Shown here: positions 44,991 through 53,544 of the stretch, piece after piece
How positions within the stretch are numbered: position 1 is the stretch's first letter
Layout of the letters: each line of letters begins with the position of its first letter
Assembly: GCA_964488685.1 (NCBI GenBank)
Contig: CAZAVY010000002.1
Location: 1-64,000, forward strand
DNA from: GCA-001735895 sp964488685
Lineage (GTDB): Bacteria; Pseudomonadota; Gammaproteobacteria; GCA-001735895
Direction of reading: 5' to 3'
Length of the DNA stretch: 64,000 nucleotides
Notes under the pieces: generated by a model
Database searches by the model: none
Told to the model about the DNA's origin: nothing
What the model saw: the letters and a program-made list of their open reading frames with translations, nothing else
Translations under genes and position numbers: made by a program

Positions 44991-45572
44991 TTAAAGCAAT
45001 TCCCTGACCGGCCTGAAACTGCGCCGGTGAACCGGGGATACGCCATACTTCCGCAGTAGTTTGCGATGCAACTCGGTTGGATATCCCTTGTGCCGGGCAA
45101 ACTGATACTCGGGATAAAGATGGTCGAGTTCGAGCATTTGCCGGTCTCGATGCTGTTTGGCCAGTATCGATGCAGCCGAAATACAGGGTTGGTAAAGATC
45201 ACCTCTGATTATCGCGCGCATCTGGTAGCCCTCCATATCGGGCAGGCGATTGCCATCGATGAGCAATTGCTGGGGTTTCAGGTTTAATCCCTGTACCGCG
45301 CGCTTCATCGCCAGCAAACTGGCTTCAAGGATATTAATTTCATCGACTTCATGGTGGCTGGACTCGGCGACTGACCAGGCCCTGGCGCTTTGTTTTATTT
45401 CCTGCTCTAGCGCTTCGCGACGTGAAGCCGAGAGTTTCTTGGAGTCGGTTAAGCCGATTATCGGCATATTCGGATCCAGAATAACGGCAGCGGCGACGAC
45501 CGAACCCGCCAACGGTCCGCGTCCTGCCTCGTCCACACCGGCAACAAGCTTCGCAATTGGTATTTCATCCAT
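44991..45572 (-). CDS. rnhB: Ribonuclease HII
   Basis: Cleaves RNA in RNA-DNA hybrids, including single ribonucleotides. N-terminal catalytic motif VAGVDEAGRGPLAG and a further acidic residue in LLIDGNRLPD; ASILAKQHRDRQM is also typical. 193 residues. It sits before dnaE and diverges from gnnA. In E. coli lpxB directly precedes rnhB and dnaE. Confidence 0.97.
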   Translation of the reverse strand: MDEIPIAKLVAGVDEAGRGPLAGSVVAAAVILDPNMPIIGLTDSKKLSASRREALEQEIKQSARAWSVAESSHHEVDEINILEASLLAMKRAVQGLNLKPQQLLIDGNRLPDMEGYQMRAIIRGDLYQPCISAASILAKQHRDRQMLELDHLYPEYQFARHKGYPTELHRKLLRKYGVSPVHRRSFRPVRELL

Positions 45573-45621
45573 ATATAATTCGCCGTTTGAAAATCACCCT
45601 TTCCACTACGTTTCAAAACCT

Positions 45622-46563
45622 ATGTCTCAATTACTTAGAGTTGCCGTTATAGGTGTTGGTCACCTCGGCAAATGGCATGCAGACAAGTACGCCGCCGCCA
45701 ATTGCGAGCTGATTGCCGTGGTGGATACCAATATCGATAGCGCGCGTGAAATCGCACAAAAACATGATGTCGACGCTTACTCCGATTACCGCGAGGTAAT
45801 TCCGCTGGTCGATGCGATCAGCCTGGCGGTACCCACCAGCCAGCATTATAAAATCGCGCGGGAGTTTCTGGAAGCGGGAATTCACTGTTTGGTCGAAAAA
45901 CCTGTCACTGAAACAGTGGCAGACGCAGAAACGCTGATCCGGATAGCAAGTGACAAGGGCCTGGTATTACAGGTCGGCCATATCGAACGCTTCAATAGCG
46001 TGATGATCGGTATCGAAGATCACCTGTTTAAACCCCAGTTCCTGGAATCGACGCGCCTGGCACCATTTAGCACGCGCGCCACCGATGTCAGTGTAATACT
46101 GGATTTGATGATTCACGATATAGATATCATTCTTGACCTTATCCGCAGCCCGATTAAACGTATTTCAGCGAGCGGTATATCGGTGTTATCGGAAACCATC
46201 GATATTGCCAATGCACGTATTGAATTCGAGAATCACTGCGTTGCCAATGTCACCGCCAGTCGCATCAGCCGCAAACGCGAACGCAAACTGCGGATTTTCC
46301 AGAAAGATGCTTACCTGTCTGCGGATTTTCAGGAAAGGCTGCTCGCGGTAAACCGTAAAGGTGAAACCGATAACGCGGAAGGTTTCAGGGATATCACCCA
46401 TGAAGAGCTGCGTTTCCAGGATAACGATGCTCTCAAGCTGGAGATCCTTGATTTTATCAAGGCGATTAAAACCGGCACCCGCCCGACGGTTAGCGGCGAA
46501 GACGGCAAGCGTGCACTCGAAACCGCAATTGCGATCACTACACAAATTACAGGGTCTTTATGA
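45622..46563 (+). CDS. gnnA: Gfo/Idh/MocA oxidoreductase, probably GnnA
   Basis: NAD-dependent sugar dehydrogenase family. Cofactor motif VAVIGVGHLGKWHA and the EKP motif (LVEKPVTET) are present. With the aminotransferase gnnB next to it and lpxB after that, it probably is the UDP-GlcNAc 3-dehydrogenase GnnA, which makes the 3-keto sugar for a 2,3-diamino lipid A precursor. ATG 45622 gives 313 residues; a longer reading frame overlaps rnhB and is unsupported. Alternatives within the family cannot be excluded from sequence. Confidence 0.82.
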   Translation: MSQLLRVAVIGVGHLGKWHADKYAAANCELIAVVDTNIDSAREIAQKHDVDAYSDYREVIPLVDAISLAVPTSQHYKIAREFLEAGIHCLVEKPVTETVADAETLIRIASDKGLVLQVGHIERFNSVMIGIEDHLFKPQFLESTRLAPFSTRATDVSVILDLMIHDIDIILDLIRSPIKRISASGISVLSETIDIANARIEFENHCVANVTASRISRKRERKLRIFQKDAYLSADFQERLLAVNRKGETDNAEGFRDITHEELRFQDNDALKLEILDFIKAIKTGTRPTVSGEDGKRALETAIAITTQITGSL

Positions 46564-47651
46564 ACAACATACCCATGGTTGACCTGAAGCGTCAGTATGA
46601 ATCACTAAAAGATGAAATCGACAACGCCGTCCTGCAATCGCTCTCGGAAACGCGTTTCATTCTCGGCCCCAACGTACAGGCCTTTGACCAGGAAGCGGCC
46701 GAGTATCTGGGCGCAAAACACGCGATAAGTTGCGCCTCGGGCACCGATGCCCTGCACCTGGGATTGCTGGCTGCGGGTATCAAGCCGGGTGATGAAATCA
46801 TCACCAGCGCATTTACCTTTATCGCAACCGGCGAGGCAATCCACTACGCCGGGGCGACAGCCGTTTTCGTCGACATCCAGCCTGACAGCATGAATCTCGA
46901 TCCGGCACTGATCCGCGCCTCGATAACCGATAAAACCCGGGCCATACTGCCGGTACATCTGTTTGGACAGCCGGCTGACATGAGCCAGATCCAGGCAATT
47001 GCGGATGAATTCAATCTGCTCGTCATCGAAGACTGTGCACAATCATTTGGCAGCGCCTACCAGGGCAAGAACACCGGTACCCTGGGTGTAGTCGGTGCGT
47101 TCAGTTTTTTCCCGAGCAAAAATCTGGGCTGTTTCGGTGACGGTGGAATGATTACCACCAATGATGACGAAGTTGCGAGTCAGATTAAACTGTTACGCAA
47201 TCATGGCAGCAGTCGGCAATATCACCATGATGTCATCGGTTTTAACAGCCGCCTCGACGAAATTCAGGCAGTTATCTTACGCATCAAGCTCAGGAAAATT
47301 GATGCATACAATCGTAATCGTCTCGAAATTGCCAAAGCCTATAACCACCGACTGGCAGAGAGTCGATTTAAGACACCGACCATAACCGATGACCGCGACC
47401 ACATCTTTCACCAGTACACGGTTTTGTGTGACGATCGCGATAGCGTGCGGGAACATGTCATGGCCCAAGGTATTGCCTGTGCTGTTTATTATCCGATTCC
47501 GTTGCACCAGCAAAAAGCCTTTGCCGATACGGTACAACCGACATTGCCGATTACTGAAACCACTTCAGGCCGTTGCCTGTCGTTTCCAATTTTTCCGGAA
47601 ATGACCGAACAACAAGTGGAAACCGTATGCGAGGCCATACTGAGCAGCTGA
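46560..47651 (+). CDS. gnnB: DegT/DnrJ/EryC1 sugar aminotransferase, probably GnnB
   Basis: PLP aminotransferase acting on nucleotide sugars. SGTDALHLGLLAAGIKPGDE and the PLP lysine in FFPSKNLGCFGDGG are visible. 363 residues. It overlaps gnnA by four bases and lpxB by one base (TGATG). In gnn clusters of other bacteria it transaminates 3-keto-UDP-GlcNAc to UDP-GlcNAc3N, which leads to lipid A with amide-linked chains at position 3. Confidence 0.85.
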   Translation: MNNIPMVDLKRQYESLKDEIDNAVLQSLSETRFILGPNVQAFDQEAAEYLGAKHAISCASGTDALHLGLLAAGIKPGDEIITSAFTFIATGEAIHYAGATAVFVDIQPDSMNLDPALIRASITDKTRAILPVHLFGQPADMSQIQAIADEFNLLVIEDCAQSFGSAYQGKNTGTLGVVGAFSFFPSKNLGCFGDGGMITTNDDEVASQIKLLRNHGSSRQYHHDVIGFNSRLDEIQAVILRIKLRKIDAYNRNRLEIAKAYNHRLAESRFKTPTITDDRDHIFHQYTVLCDDRDSVREHVMAQGIACAVYYPIPLHQQKAFADTVQPTLPITETTSGRCLSFPIFPEMTEQQVETVCEAILSS

Positions 47652-48814
47652 TGAAGCCGGCACATGTCATGATCCTTGCCGGTGAAGCCTCCGGCGATGC
47701 GCACGCTGCCGAATTTGTAGAACAATTGCAGTTTGAACACCCTGATATCCATCTGAGCGGTATCGGCGGTGATGCGATGAAAAAAGCTGGAGTCGAAATT
47801 TTCTTCGACTCATCAATTATTGCAGTAGTCGGCCTGATCGAGGTGCTGCGCCATTGGGGAGACATAAAAAAAGCAATGGAACTGGTTAAAGCCCGGCTCG
47901 TTGAAACTCGACCTGACCTGCTGGTGCTGGTCGATTACCCGGAATTCAATCTGAGGATGGCGCGTTGTGCCGGTGAGCTCGGAATCAAGGTATTGTTTTA
48001 TATCAGCCCCCAGGTATGGGCCTGGCGGCCGAAACGCATTCATAAAATCGGCCGGCTTATCGACCACATGGCGGTAATATTCAAGTTTGAGACACGATAC
48101 TATGAGAATGCGAATATACCGGTCAGTTTCGTGGGGCATCCACTGGTAGACAGGGTAAAGCCCGCAATGGAAACTCATAGGTTTCGCGCGAATCTGGGGA
48201 TACCGCAGGGGGCGCGAGTGATCGGTTTGTTCCCGGGCAGTCGCCAAAGTGAAATCACGCGTCTGTTACCGTTGATGCTTGCCACCGCTAAACGCATGCG
48301 GGATCGGGAACCGGATTTAAAATTTGTATTACCGGTCGCTTCCAGTTTGAACTATGACGTGATTTCGATTCCAGTCGATAACAGCGGTCTCGATATTATC
48401 GTTTGCAATGATCAAATATATGACGTGATTTCCTGCTGCGATGCCATTGCCACCTGTTCGGGCACGGTTACCCTGGAAATTGCACTGCTTAACGTACCCA
48501 TGTGTATCCTCTATAAGCTGTCCTGGTTTTCTTATCTGATCATGAGTCGTTTGATAACGATTCCCTGTATCGGCCTGGCTAATATCGTCGCCGAAAAACC
48601 CGTGGTTCGTGAATTTTTACAACAGGATGCGAGTCCTGATACGGTAAGCCGGGAGCTATTTGAGCTAATTGACAATCGGCAGTACCGCCATCAGGTCAAA
48701 ACCGATCTTCAGCGAGTCCGCGAAAACCTGGGGGCCGGTGATGGCGCTAAAATCATGGCGAAGCTGGTTTTCTCAATGCTAAATAATTTAACAAGGCGGA
48801 GGGATAATGGGTAA
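47651..48814 (+). CDS. lpxB: Lipid-A-disaccharide synthase
   Basis: Glycosyltransferase joining UDP-diacyl sugar and lipid X to the lipid A disaccharide. MILAGEASGDAHAAEF at the N-terminus, ISPQVWAWRPKRI and the C-terminal GLFPGSRQSEI and CSGTVTLE are typical. ATG 47651 gives 387 residues. Translationally coupled to gnnB. Confidence 0.97.
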   Translation: MKPAHVMILAGEASGDAHAAEFVEQLQFEHPDIHLSGIGGDAMKKAGVEIFFDSSIIAVVGLIEVLRHWGDIKKAMELVKARLVETRPDLLVLVDYPEFNLRMARCAGELGIKVLFYISPQVWAWRPKRIHKIGRLIDHMAVIFKFETRYYENANIPVSFVGHPLVDRVKPAMETHRFRANLGIPQGARVIGLFPGSRQSEITRLLPLMLATAKRMRDREPDLKFVLPVASSLNYDVISIPVDNSGLDIIVCNDQIYDVISCCDAIATCSGTVTLEIALLNVPMCILYKLSWFSYLIMSRLITIPCIGLANIVAEKPVVREFLQQDASPDTVSRELFELIDNRQYRHQVKTDLQRVRENLGAGDGAKIMAKLVFSMLNNLTRRRDNG

Positions 48815-49459
48815 TCGCGAACATTCCGAAGGCATAACCATGAGCGGTGGTGGCCTCTATATCACTGGCCACTATCAGCGCAAAACACGTGATCGATGCG
48901 GCCACACCGATGGTTGTCGAGGCGATTAACAGCCTGGCGTATGAATCGATAGCAGCAGGCTTTACTTTTTCCGATATGGGGACCGCCGACGCCGGGACTT
49001 CGCTATCCATGGTTTCCGCCGCAATCGACGCTGTCGTTGCCCGCGCCCCACAGTCACCAATTATAATCGTGTACTCCGACCAACCCCGGAATGATTTCAA
49101 TGCCCTGATTGCCAACGTCTATGGTCTTGGACCTTTCGAGACTTATCTGGAAAATCGAAACAATGTATATCCGCTGGTTTCAGGCAGCACTTTTTACAAG
49201 CAGATTGTCCCCGACGGAACCCTGGACGCAGGGTTTTCGGTAACCGCAATGCATTGGTTAAGCACCAAGGTTTGCAATATCTCCAACCATGTGCAGGCTG
49301 TTGGTGTCGAAGCGGAGGAACTCGATGCCTTCCGTGACCAGGCTCACCGGGACTGGCGTCGGATTGTTTAACGCCCTCTCGGCGTATCGCCCGCTCGAAC
49401 AGCGCCGTCAGATTATCGAAGACCATTGCGGTACCTATCGGGACAGGAATTTCGGATGA
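48807..49459 (+). pseudogene. Remnant of a SAM-dependent carboxyl methyltransferase
   Basis: The ATG at 48807 has a GGAGG site and overlaps the lpxB end, but its frame closes after 40 codons. Its second half (MSGGGLY, HYQ) continues in the +1 frame as AKHVIDAATPMVVEAI and then through DMGTADAGTSL, IIVYSDQPRNDFNAL and VSGSTFYKQIVPDGTLD to a stop at 49371. These blocks resemble the N-terminal half of bacterial SABATH-type carboxyl methyltransferases. Downstream, a third frame (ALSAYRPLEQRRQIIEDH) may be a scrap of the C-terminal part. Length and frame changes argue for a decayed gene with a central deletion. Confidence 0.65.
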
Positions 49460-49468
49460 TTTCCGGGG

Positions 49469-50506
49469 TCAGGATTCGACCGGGAAACCGGCCTTTTTCC
49501 AGTCCGGCATGCCGCTATGACTGACGCAGACGATATGATTCAGCCCCTGGAAATTTAAATTGGTGGTCGATGTCTGGGCACGTCGTCCGGAACGGCAATA
49601 TAGATACAAGCGCTCAATTTGCTTTAGTTCGTCGACATGCGCATTCTCGGTTCCCATCGGAATGTTATGGCTGCCCGGTACGTGCCCACGCGCAAATTCC
49701 TCGGGCGTTCGATTGTCGATGATCCAGGCATTATCCGGTAGATCCTGCCATTCACGGTACAGGTCCTTCATATCAAAGTCGCGCAACAGGTAGCGATTGG
49801 CATCGAAGTTAATACCGACACTCATATTTGCAGGAACCGCCTCGTTGATCCTTTTCGGCATATCGAGGTTTAGATTATTCATCAATTCGATGAATTCCTG
49901 TCGGGGTCGATTGGCACCCAGCCGTGGATTCCATGCCTTTTCTTCACCAATTGTAGAGCTGGTGCGTCCATTGTAATCATGCCCGGGATAAACGATGGTG
50001 TCATCACTGAGAACAAATAGTTTCTGCGTGATGTTGTCGTACAGCATACCCGGGTCACCCGATTGAAAATCGGTGCGACCGCAGCCGCGAATAAGCAAAG
50101 TATCCCCGCTAAACAGCATACCGTCACAGAAATAGCTGGTACAGCCATTGGTATGACCAGGGGTCGATATCGCCGCTATCCGGTAGTGCCCAAGCATCAG
50201 GCTGTCGCCATCCTTCATCGGTATATCGATCGCCTCGATACCCGAAATTTCACCGTAGACCAGCTTGGCACCGGTATTCTCGCGTATTTTTCCAGCCGCC
50301 GTGATATGGTCGGCGTGCGCATGAGTTTCGATCGCATACAGCAATTCCACGCCGAGTTCATTGATAATTTGCATATCACGTTCAAAAGTTTCGAACACCG
50401 AGTCGATGATGGCGCCTTCACCCGTTTCGGTATCGATTAACAGGTAGCTGTAGGTGCAACTTTCACGGTCGAACAACTGTTTCACAGTAAGATGGGGGGT
50501 AGTCAT
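49469..50506 (-). CDS. Persulfide dioxygenase-rhodanese fusion
   Basis: 345 residues in two domains. Residues about 1-235 are a metallo-beta-lactamase fold of the ETHE1 type (THAHADH metal motif, STPGHTNGC, FSGDTLLIRGCGRTDF), which oxidises glutathione persulfide to sulfite. Residues about 245-345 are a rhodanese with the active Cys in LYCRSGRRA, which can exchange sulfane sulfur. Such fusions take part in sulfide or thiosulfate metabolism. It stands alone, convergent with the methyltransferase remnant. Confidence 0.92.
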   Translation of the reverse strand: MTTPHLTVKQLFDRESCTYSYLLIDTETGEGAIIDSVFETFERDMQIINELGVELLYAIETHAHADHITAAGKIRENTGAKLVYGEISGIEAIDIPMKDGDSLMLGHYRIAAISTPGHTNGCTSYFCDGMLFSGDTLLIRGCGRTDFQSGDPGMLYDNITQKLFVLSDDTIVYPGHDYNGRTSSTIGEEKAWNPRLGANRPRQEFIELMNNLNLDMPKRINEAVPANMSVGINFDANRYLLRDFDMKDLYREWQDLPDNAWIIDNRTPEEFARGHVPGSHNIPMGTENAHVDELKQIERLYLYCRSGRRAQTSTTNLNFQGLNHIVCVSHSGMPDWKKAGFPVES

Positions 50507-50557
50507 TTTAATTTTGCTCCCGGCTGGAACCCGGTAGTGTATTTATTACGGTAAAAT

Positions 50558-51208
50558 ATGGCAATTGGCAATTATTCGGATATTATTTCCGTGATGAATC
50601 CAGATGATTTTATCGGCCGGCTATCAATCGAATCTGACGCGGTCGCTTTCTTGATTATTGGTATTGCAATCCTGATAATTTTGCTTGTAAACCGAAAACC
50701 GTTAAAAGCACATATCCTGGAATGGCGAAGTCAGCGCAGCCTGAAACAAATCGGTTGCGAGCAGATTCGCAACCTGGTCTGTTCGGACGGGCTCGATGGT
50801 TACCATACAATCGACCGGTTAGCCCTGACTCAGGATTCGATTCTGTTGATTTCGTATAAACCTTACAGCGGTAATATCTACTGCGCCGAAGGTATTTCTG
50901 AATGGATACAGGTAGTCGGACAAAAGAGTTTCAAATTTACAAATCCGCTGTTCGAACTGGAAAATCAGCTGACGTCACTCAAGCTTTTGATTATCGATGC
51001 GCCGTTACATGGATACCTGTTTTTCAATCGTAACGCTGAATTTCCAAAGGGTCATCCGGACCGGGTATTGCAGCCCGGGAAGCTCCCCAACCGCTTTATC
51101 GCGGTGATTTCCGATACGGTAAATCCGCAAATCCGGGCTGCCTGGGAATTATTGAAAGCGCACCAGAAACAGGCTGCGTCGAGCGCTCATCGAGGTGCTA
51201 AAACTTGA
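50558..51208 (+). CDS. Membrane-anchored NERD-domain protein
   Basis: 216 residues: one N-terminal membrane helix (about 28-46, VAFLIIGIAILIILLVN) followed by a NERD (nuclease-related) domain, recognisable from EQIRNLVCSDGLDGYHTIDRLAL, ISYKPYSGNIYC and the KSFKFTNPLFELENQLTSLK segment. NERD domains are thought to bind or process nucleic acid; the role here is unknown. It overlaps the following broken coiled-coil gene by 14 bases. Confidence 0.75.
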   Translation: MAIGNYSDIISVMNPDDFIGRLSIESDAVAFLIIGIAILIILLVNRKPLKAHILEWRSQRSLKQIGCEQIRNLVCSDGLDGYHTIDRLALTQDSILLISYKPYSGNIYCAEGISEWIQVVGQKSFKFTNPLFELENQLTSLKLLIIDAPLHGYLFFNRNAEFPKGHPDRVLQPGKLPNRFIAVISDTVNPQIRAAWELLKAHQKQAASSAHRGAKT

Positions 51209-51695
51209 TATTCGGCGGCAGAAGGCACGATTGGACGACAGCTACGGTATGATTGTCACCCTGCGTAAAATGATTTCCGAGACCGCGGCACTGCGGGCCT
51301 TGCAAGGTCGTTTTGATCCATTGATCACGCTAATTCAACAGCAATCAAGCGACGAGGCTCTCTAGGCGGTCAAAGCACTGGGGCGCGATCTCGACAAGCT
51401 GACCGAAACACATCGTATTAATTCAAAGCTTTCCAAGGCCAGGCGCGCTTTGGGTGGGTCCACGCCTGACAAAGTGCATGCCATCGAGCAGATAAATCTA
51501 GCGGACGAGATCATGCAGGCTGATATCGTATGGCATCAACGCGCAACTGACGTACTGGCCACTGACCTGGAACAATACGACAATGCCATTGTCGGCACTA
51601 TCGGGATGCGCATGCAGGAACGCCTGTCTCCGGAACAGGCGGAATCGATCGCGAGCTGTCTTGCGGTTCACAAAGACCTTTCCCTTCACTTTTAA
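51195..51695 (+). pseudogene. Coiled-coil protein gene with an internal TAG
   Basis: From a GTG at 51195 the frame reads LKLDIRRQKARLDDSYGMI and on through DPLITLIQQQSSDEAL, meets TAG at 51363-51365, and continues in the same frame for 110 codons to a stop at 51695 (AVKALGRDLDKLTETHR, LARRALGG-like repeats of helical type, WHQRATDVLATDLEQYD, ending DLSLHF). The whole frame is helix-rich and coherent on both sides of the TAG, so one substitution (GAG or CAG to TAG) in an otherwise intact gene is likely. The start is uncertain. It probably formed a pair with the NERD gene. Function unknown. Confidence 0.6.
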
Positions 51696-51745
51696 ATCTT
51701 ATGAACCCGGCGACGATGTTTTGTAAAAAGCGGGTAATCTGAAGG

Positions 51746-52195
51746 TTACCAAATTTTAAGACCTTCTACTTTGTCTCCCGGTTTAATATCGTGATTGCCA
51801 TCGCTTAACTCGAGTATATAACGTGATGGTAGCGGTGCTGCAAACACCGGGCATGGTGAAGTCTCGCAGGGGACCAGGCGTTGTACGCTAAGCACGGTAT
51901 AGCTGTCGTCTATCCACAGTACTCGTAAAGGAATCAGCATGTTCTTCATCCACACCCGGTGATCACCCGAGCGCGGGTATACCAGCAACATACCTTTGTC
52001 GGCGGCCAGCCGTTGGCGATACATCAAACCCTTACGACGTTGGCTTGGTGTCATCGCGAGTTCGACCTGGTAAATTGATTGGCGCAGTTTAATCTCTATC
52101 GTCGCTGTCGAACCGGATCCACCAGCCCCTGAAACCGGCATCAGCATCAATATCAATACCAGCAGGCTGCTGCCGATGCTCTTCAAAAGTGACAT
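51746..52195 (-). CDS. DUF192 family periplasmic protein
   Basis: 149 residues with a signal peptide (about 1-26) and a DUF192 domain: RRKGLMYRQRLAADKGMLLVYP and WMKNMLIPLRVLWID are the family hallmark. The molecular function of DUF192 is not established. ATG 52195 is preferred over a GTG at 52207. It diverges from rpfG. Confidence 0.85.
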   Translation of the reverse strand: MSLLKSIGSSLLVLILMLMPVSGAGGSGSTATIEIKLRQSIYQVELAMTPSQRRKGLMYRQRLAADKGMLLVYPRSGDHRVWMKNMLIPLRVLWIDDSYTVLSVQRLVPCETSPCPVFAAPLPSRYILELSDGNHDIKPGDKVEGLKIW

Positions 52196-52380
52196 ATTTA
52201 CAGGCACCAGAATTGTTTTCCCCGATTTGATAGACAGGTCACATAAAAAGTTGATTTTATTACCTAAACCTACTATATAACCCGTCCGAGAATAATGTGA
52301 TTAATAATAATAACACTGAACAAAGCGACACAAACCATTGATATTGTTATTATGGCCGGTCCTGCCAGAATCAATATGGG

Positions 52381-53523
52381 GTGAGAGGATTGATTTCGAG
52401 CACAGATAATAAAACCGATATCCCAAAGGGTTCAAATATCGAACCATACGAAAACGCCCGCCGACTGAGCATTCTCAGGCGGCAGCGAAAGGTATTGATC
52501 GTTGACGATGAATCTACAGGGCGGACGATTCTGTCCAAGATAATTCAGCAGGCCGAAGAAGATGTGAGTGTCGATGCGTTCGATAATCCACTCGAAGCAT
52601 TACATTGGTTAGACCAAAACCACCCTGACCTGATCATCACCGACTACCGCATGCCGGATATAAATGGCGTCGAGTTGATCAGGCAAATTCGTGCCAAACC
52701 GGCCTGCCAGGATATACCGATCATGATGATTACCGTGGTGAGCGAAAAATCAGTGCGTTACGATGCGCTGGAAGCCGGCGCTACCGCATTCCTGACCCGA
52801 CCCATCGACCAGATCGAATGTCGTACCAGTTGCCGTAACCTGCTCAAGCTGCATGAGCAGCAATCCATTATCCAGGATCGGGCCGACTGGTTGGCGCGGC
52901 AGGTAGAGGTCGCCACCCAGCAAATCATATCCCGCGAACATGAAACCTTGCTACGCCTGGCGAAAGCCGGCGAGTATCGCGACGAAGTCACAGGCAATCA
53001 TGTCGTGCGCATGGCGAAATACTCACGTGAAATAGCCGAAGCCCTGGGACTGAGTGAAAAGGAATGCGACGAAATCGAGTATGCCGCACCCATGCATGAC
53101 ATCGGTAAAATCGGAATCCAGGATAAAATACTGCTAAAACCCGGCAAATTCGAACAAGACGAATGGATGACGATGCAACAACATACGATTATCGGTCATT
53201 CAATCCTGTCCAACAGTCAATCCCGATATATACAAACCGGATCGATAATTGCCCTTAATCATCATGAACGATTTGACGGCAGCGGCTATCCCAACGGTAT
53301 TTCCGGTAAGGATATTCCGTTAGTGGCTCGAATCGTTACCGTGGCCGATGTCTATGACGCACTGGTTTCCACGAGACCTTACAAACGCGCCTGGGAGGCA
53401 CAGGATGCGCAGGATTATTTGCACAAACACGCTGGGGCTCAATTCGATCCCATTTGCGTAGAAGCATTTTTCGAGCGTATAAACAACATTACCAATATCC
53501 ATAAAACATTCAACGACGGTTAA
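52381..53523 (+). CDS. rpfG: RpfG-type response regulator with HD-GYP phosphodiesterase
   Basis: 380 residues. Receiver domain (about 36-155) with phosphate-accepting Asp88 (LIITDYRMPD), then an HD-GYP domain (about 195-375) with MHDIGKIGI and the full HHERFDGSGYP motif, so it should degrade c-di-GMP. In the rpf system it is the output regulator phosphorylated through RpfC in response to DSF. Start: GTG 52381, without a strong ribosome site, so the exact N-terminus is uncertain. It is followed 21 bases later by rpfC. Confidence 0.9.
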   Translation: MRGLISSTDNKTDIPKGSNIEPYENARRLSILRRQRKVLIVDDESTGRTILSKIIQQAEEDVSVDAFDNPLEALHWLDQNHPDLIITDYRMPDINGVELIRQIRAKPACQDIPIMMITVVSEKSVRYDALEAGATAFLTRPIDQIECRTSCRNLLKLHEQQSIIQDRADWLARQVEVATQQIISREHETLLRLAKAGEYRDEVTGNHVVRMAKYSREIAEALGLSEKECDEIEYAAPMHDIGKIGIQDKILLKPGKFEQDEWMTMQQHTIIGHSILSNSQSRYIQTGSIIALNHHERFDGSGYPNGISGKDIPLVARIVTVADVYDALVSTRPYKRAWEAQDAQDYLHKHAGAQFDPICVEAFFERINNITNIHKTFNDG

Positions 53524-53544
53524 CCGCCGGCGCTGCAGCCTCGA

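Noticed and set aside
44990..45202. N-terminal extension of DnaE by 71 residues
   Set aside because: The extension runs antisense-free through rnhB in another frame, has no DnaE similarity, and the family start is at 44989.
45250..45621. N-terminal extension of the GnnA-like protein
   Set aside because: It overlaps rnhB on the other strand; the cofactor motif begins right after ATG 45622.
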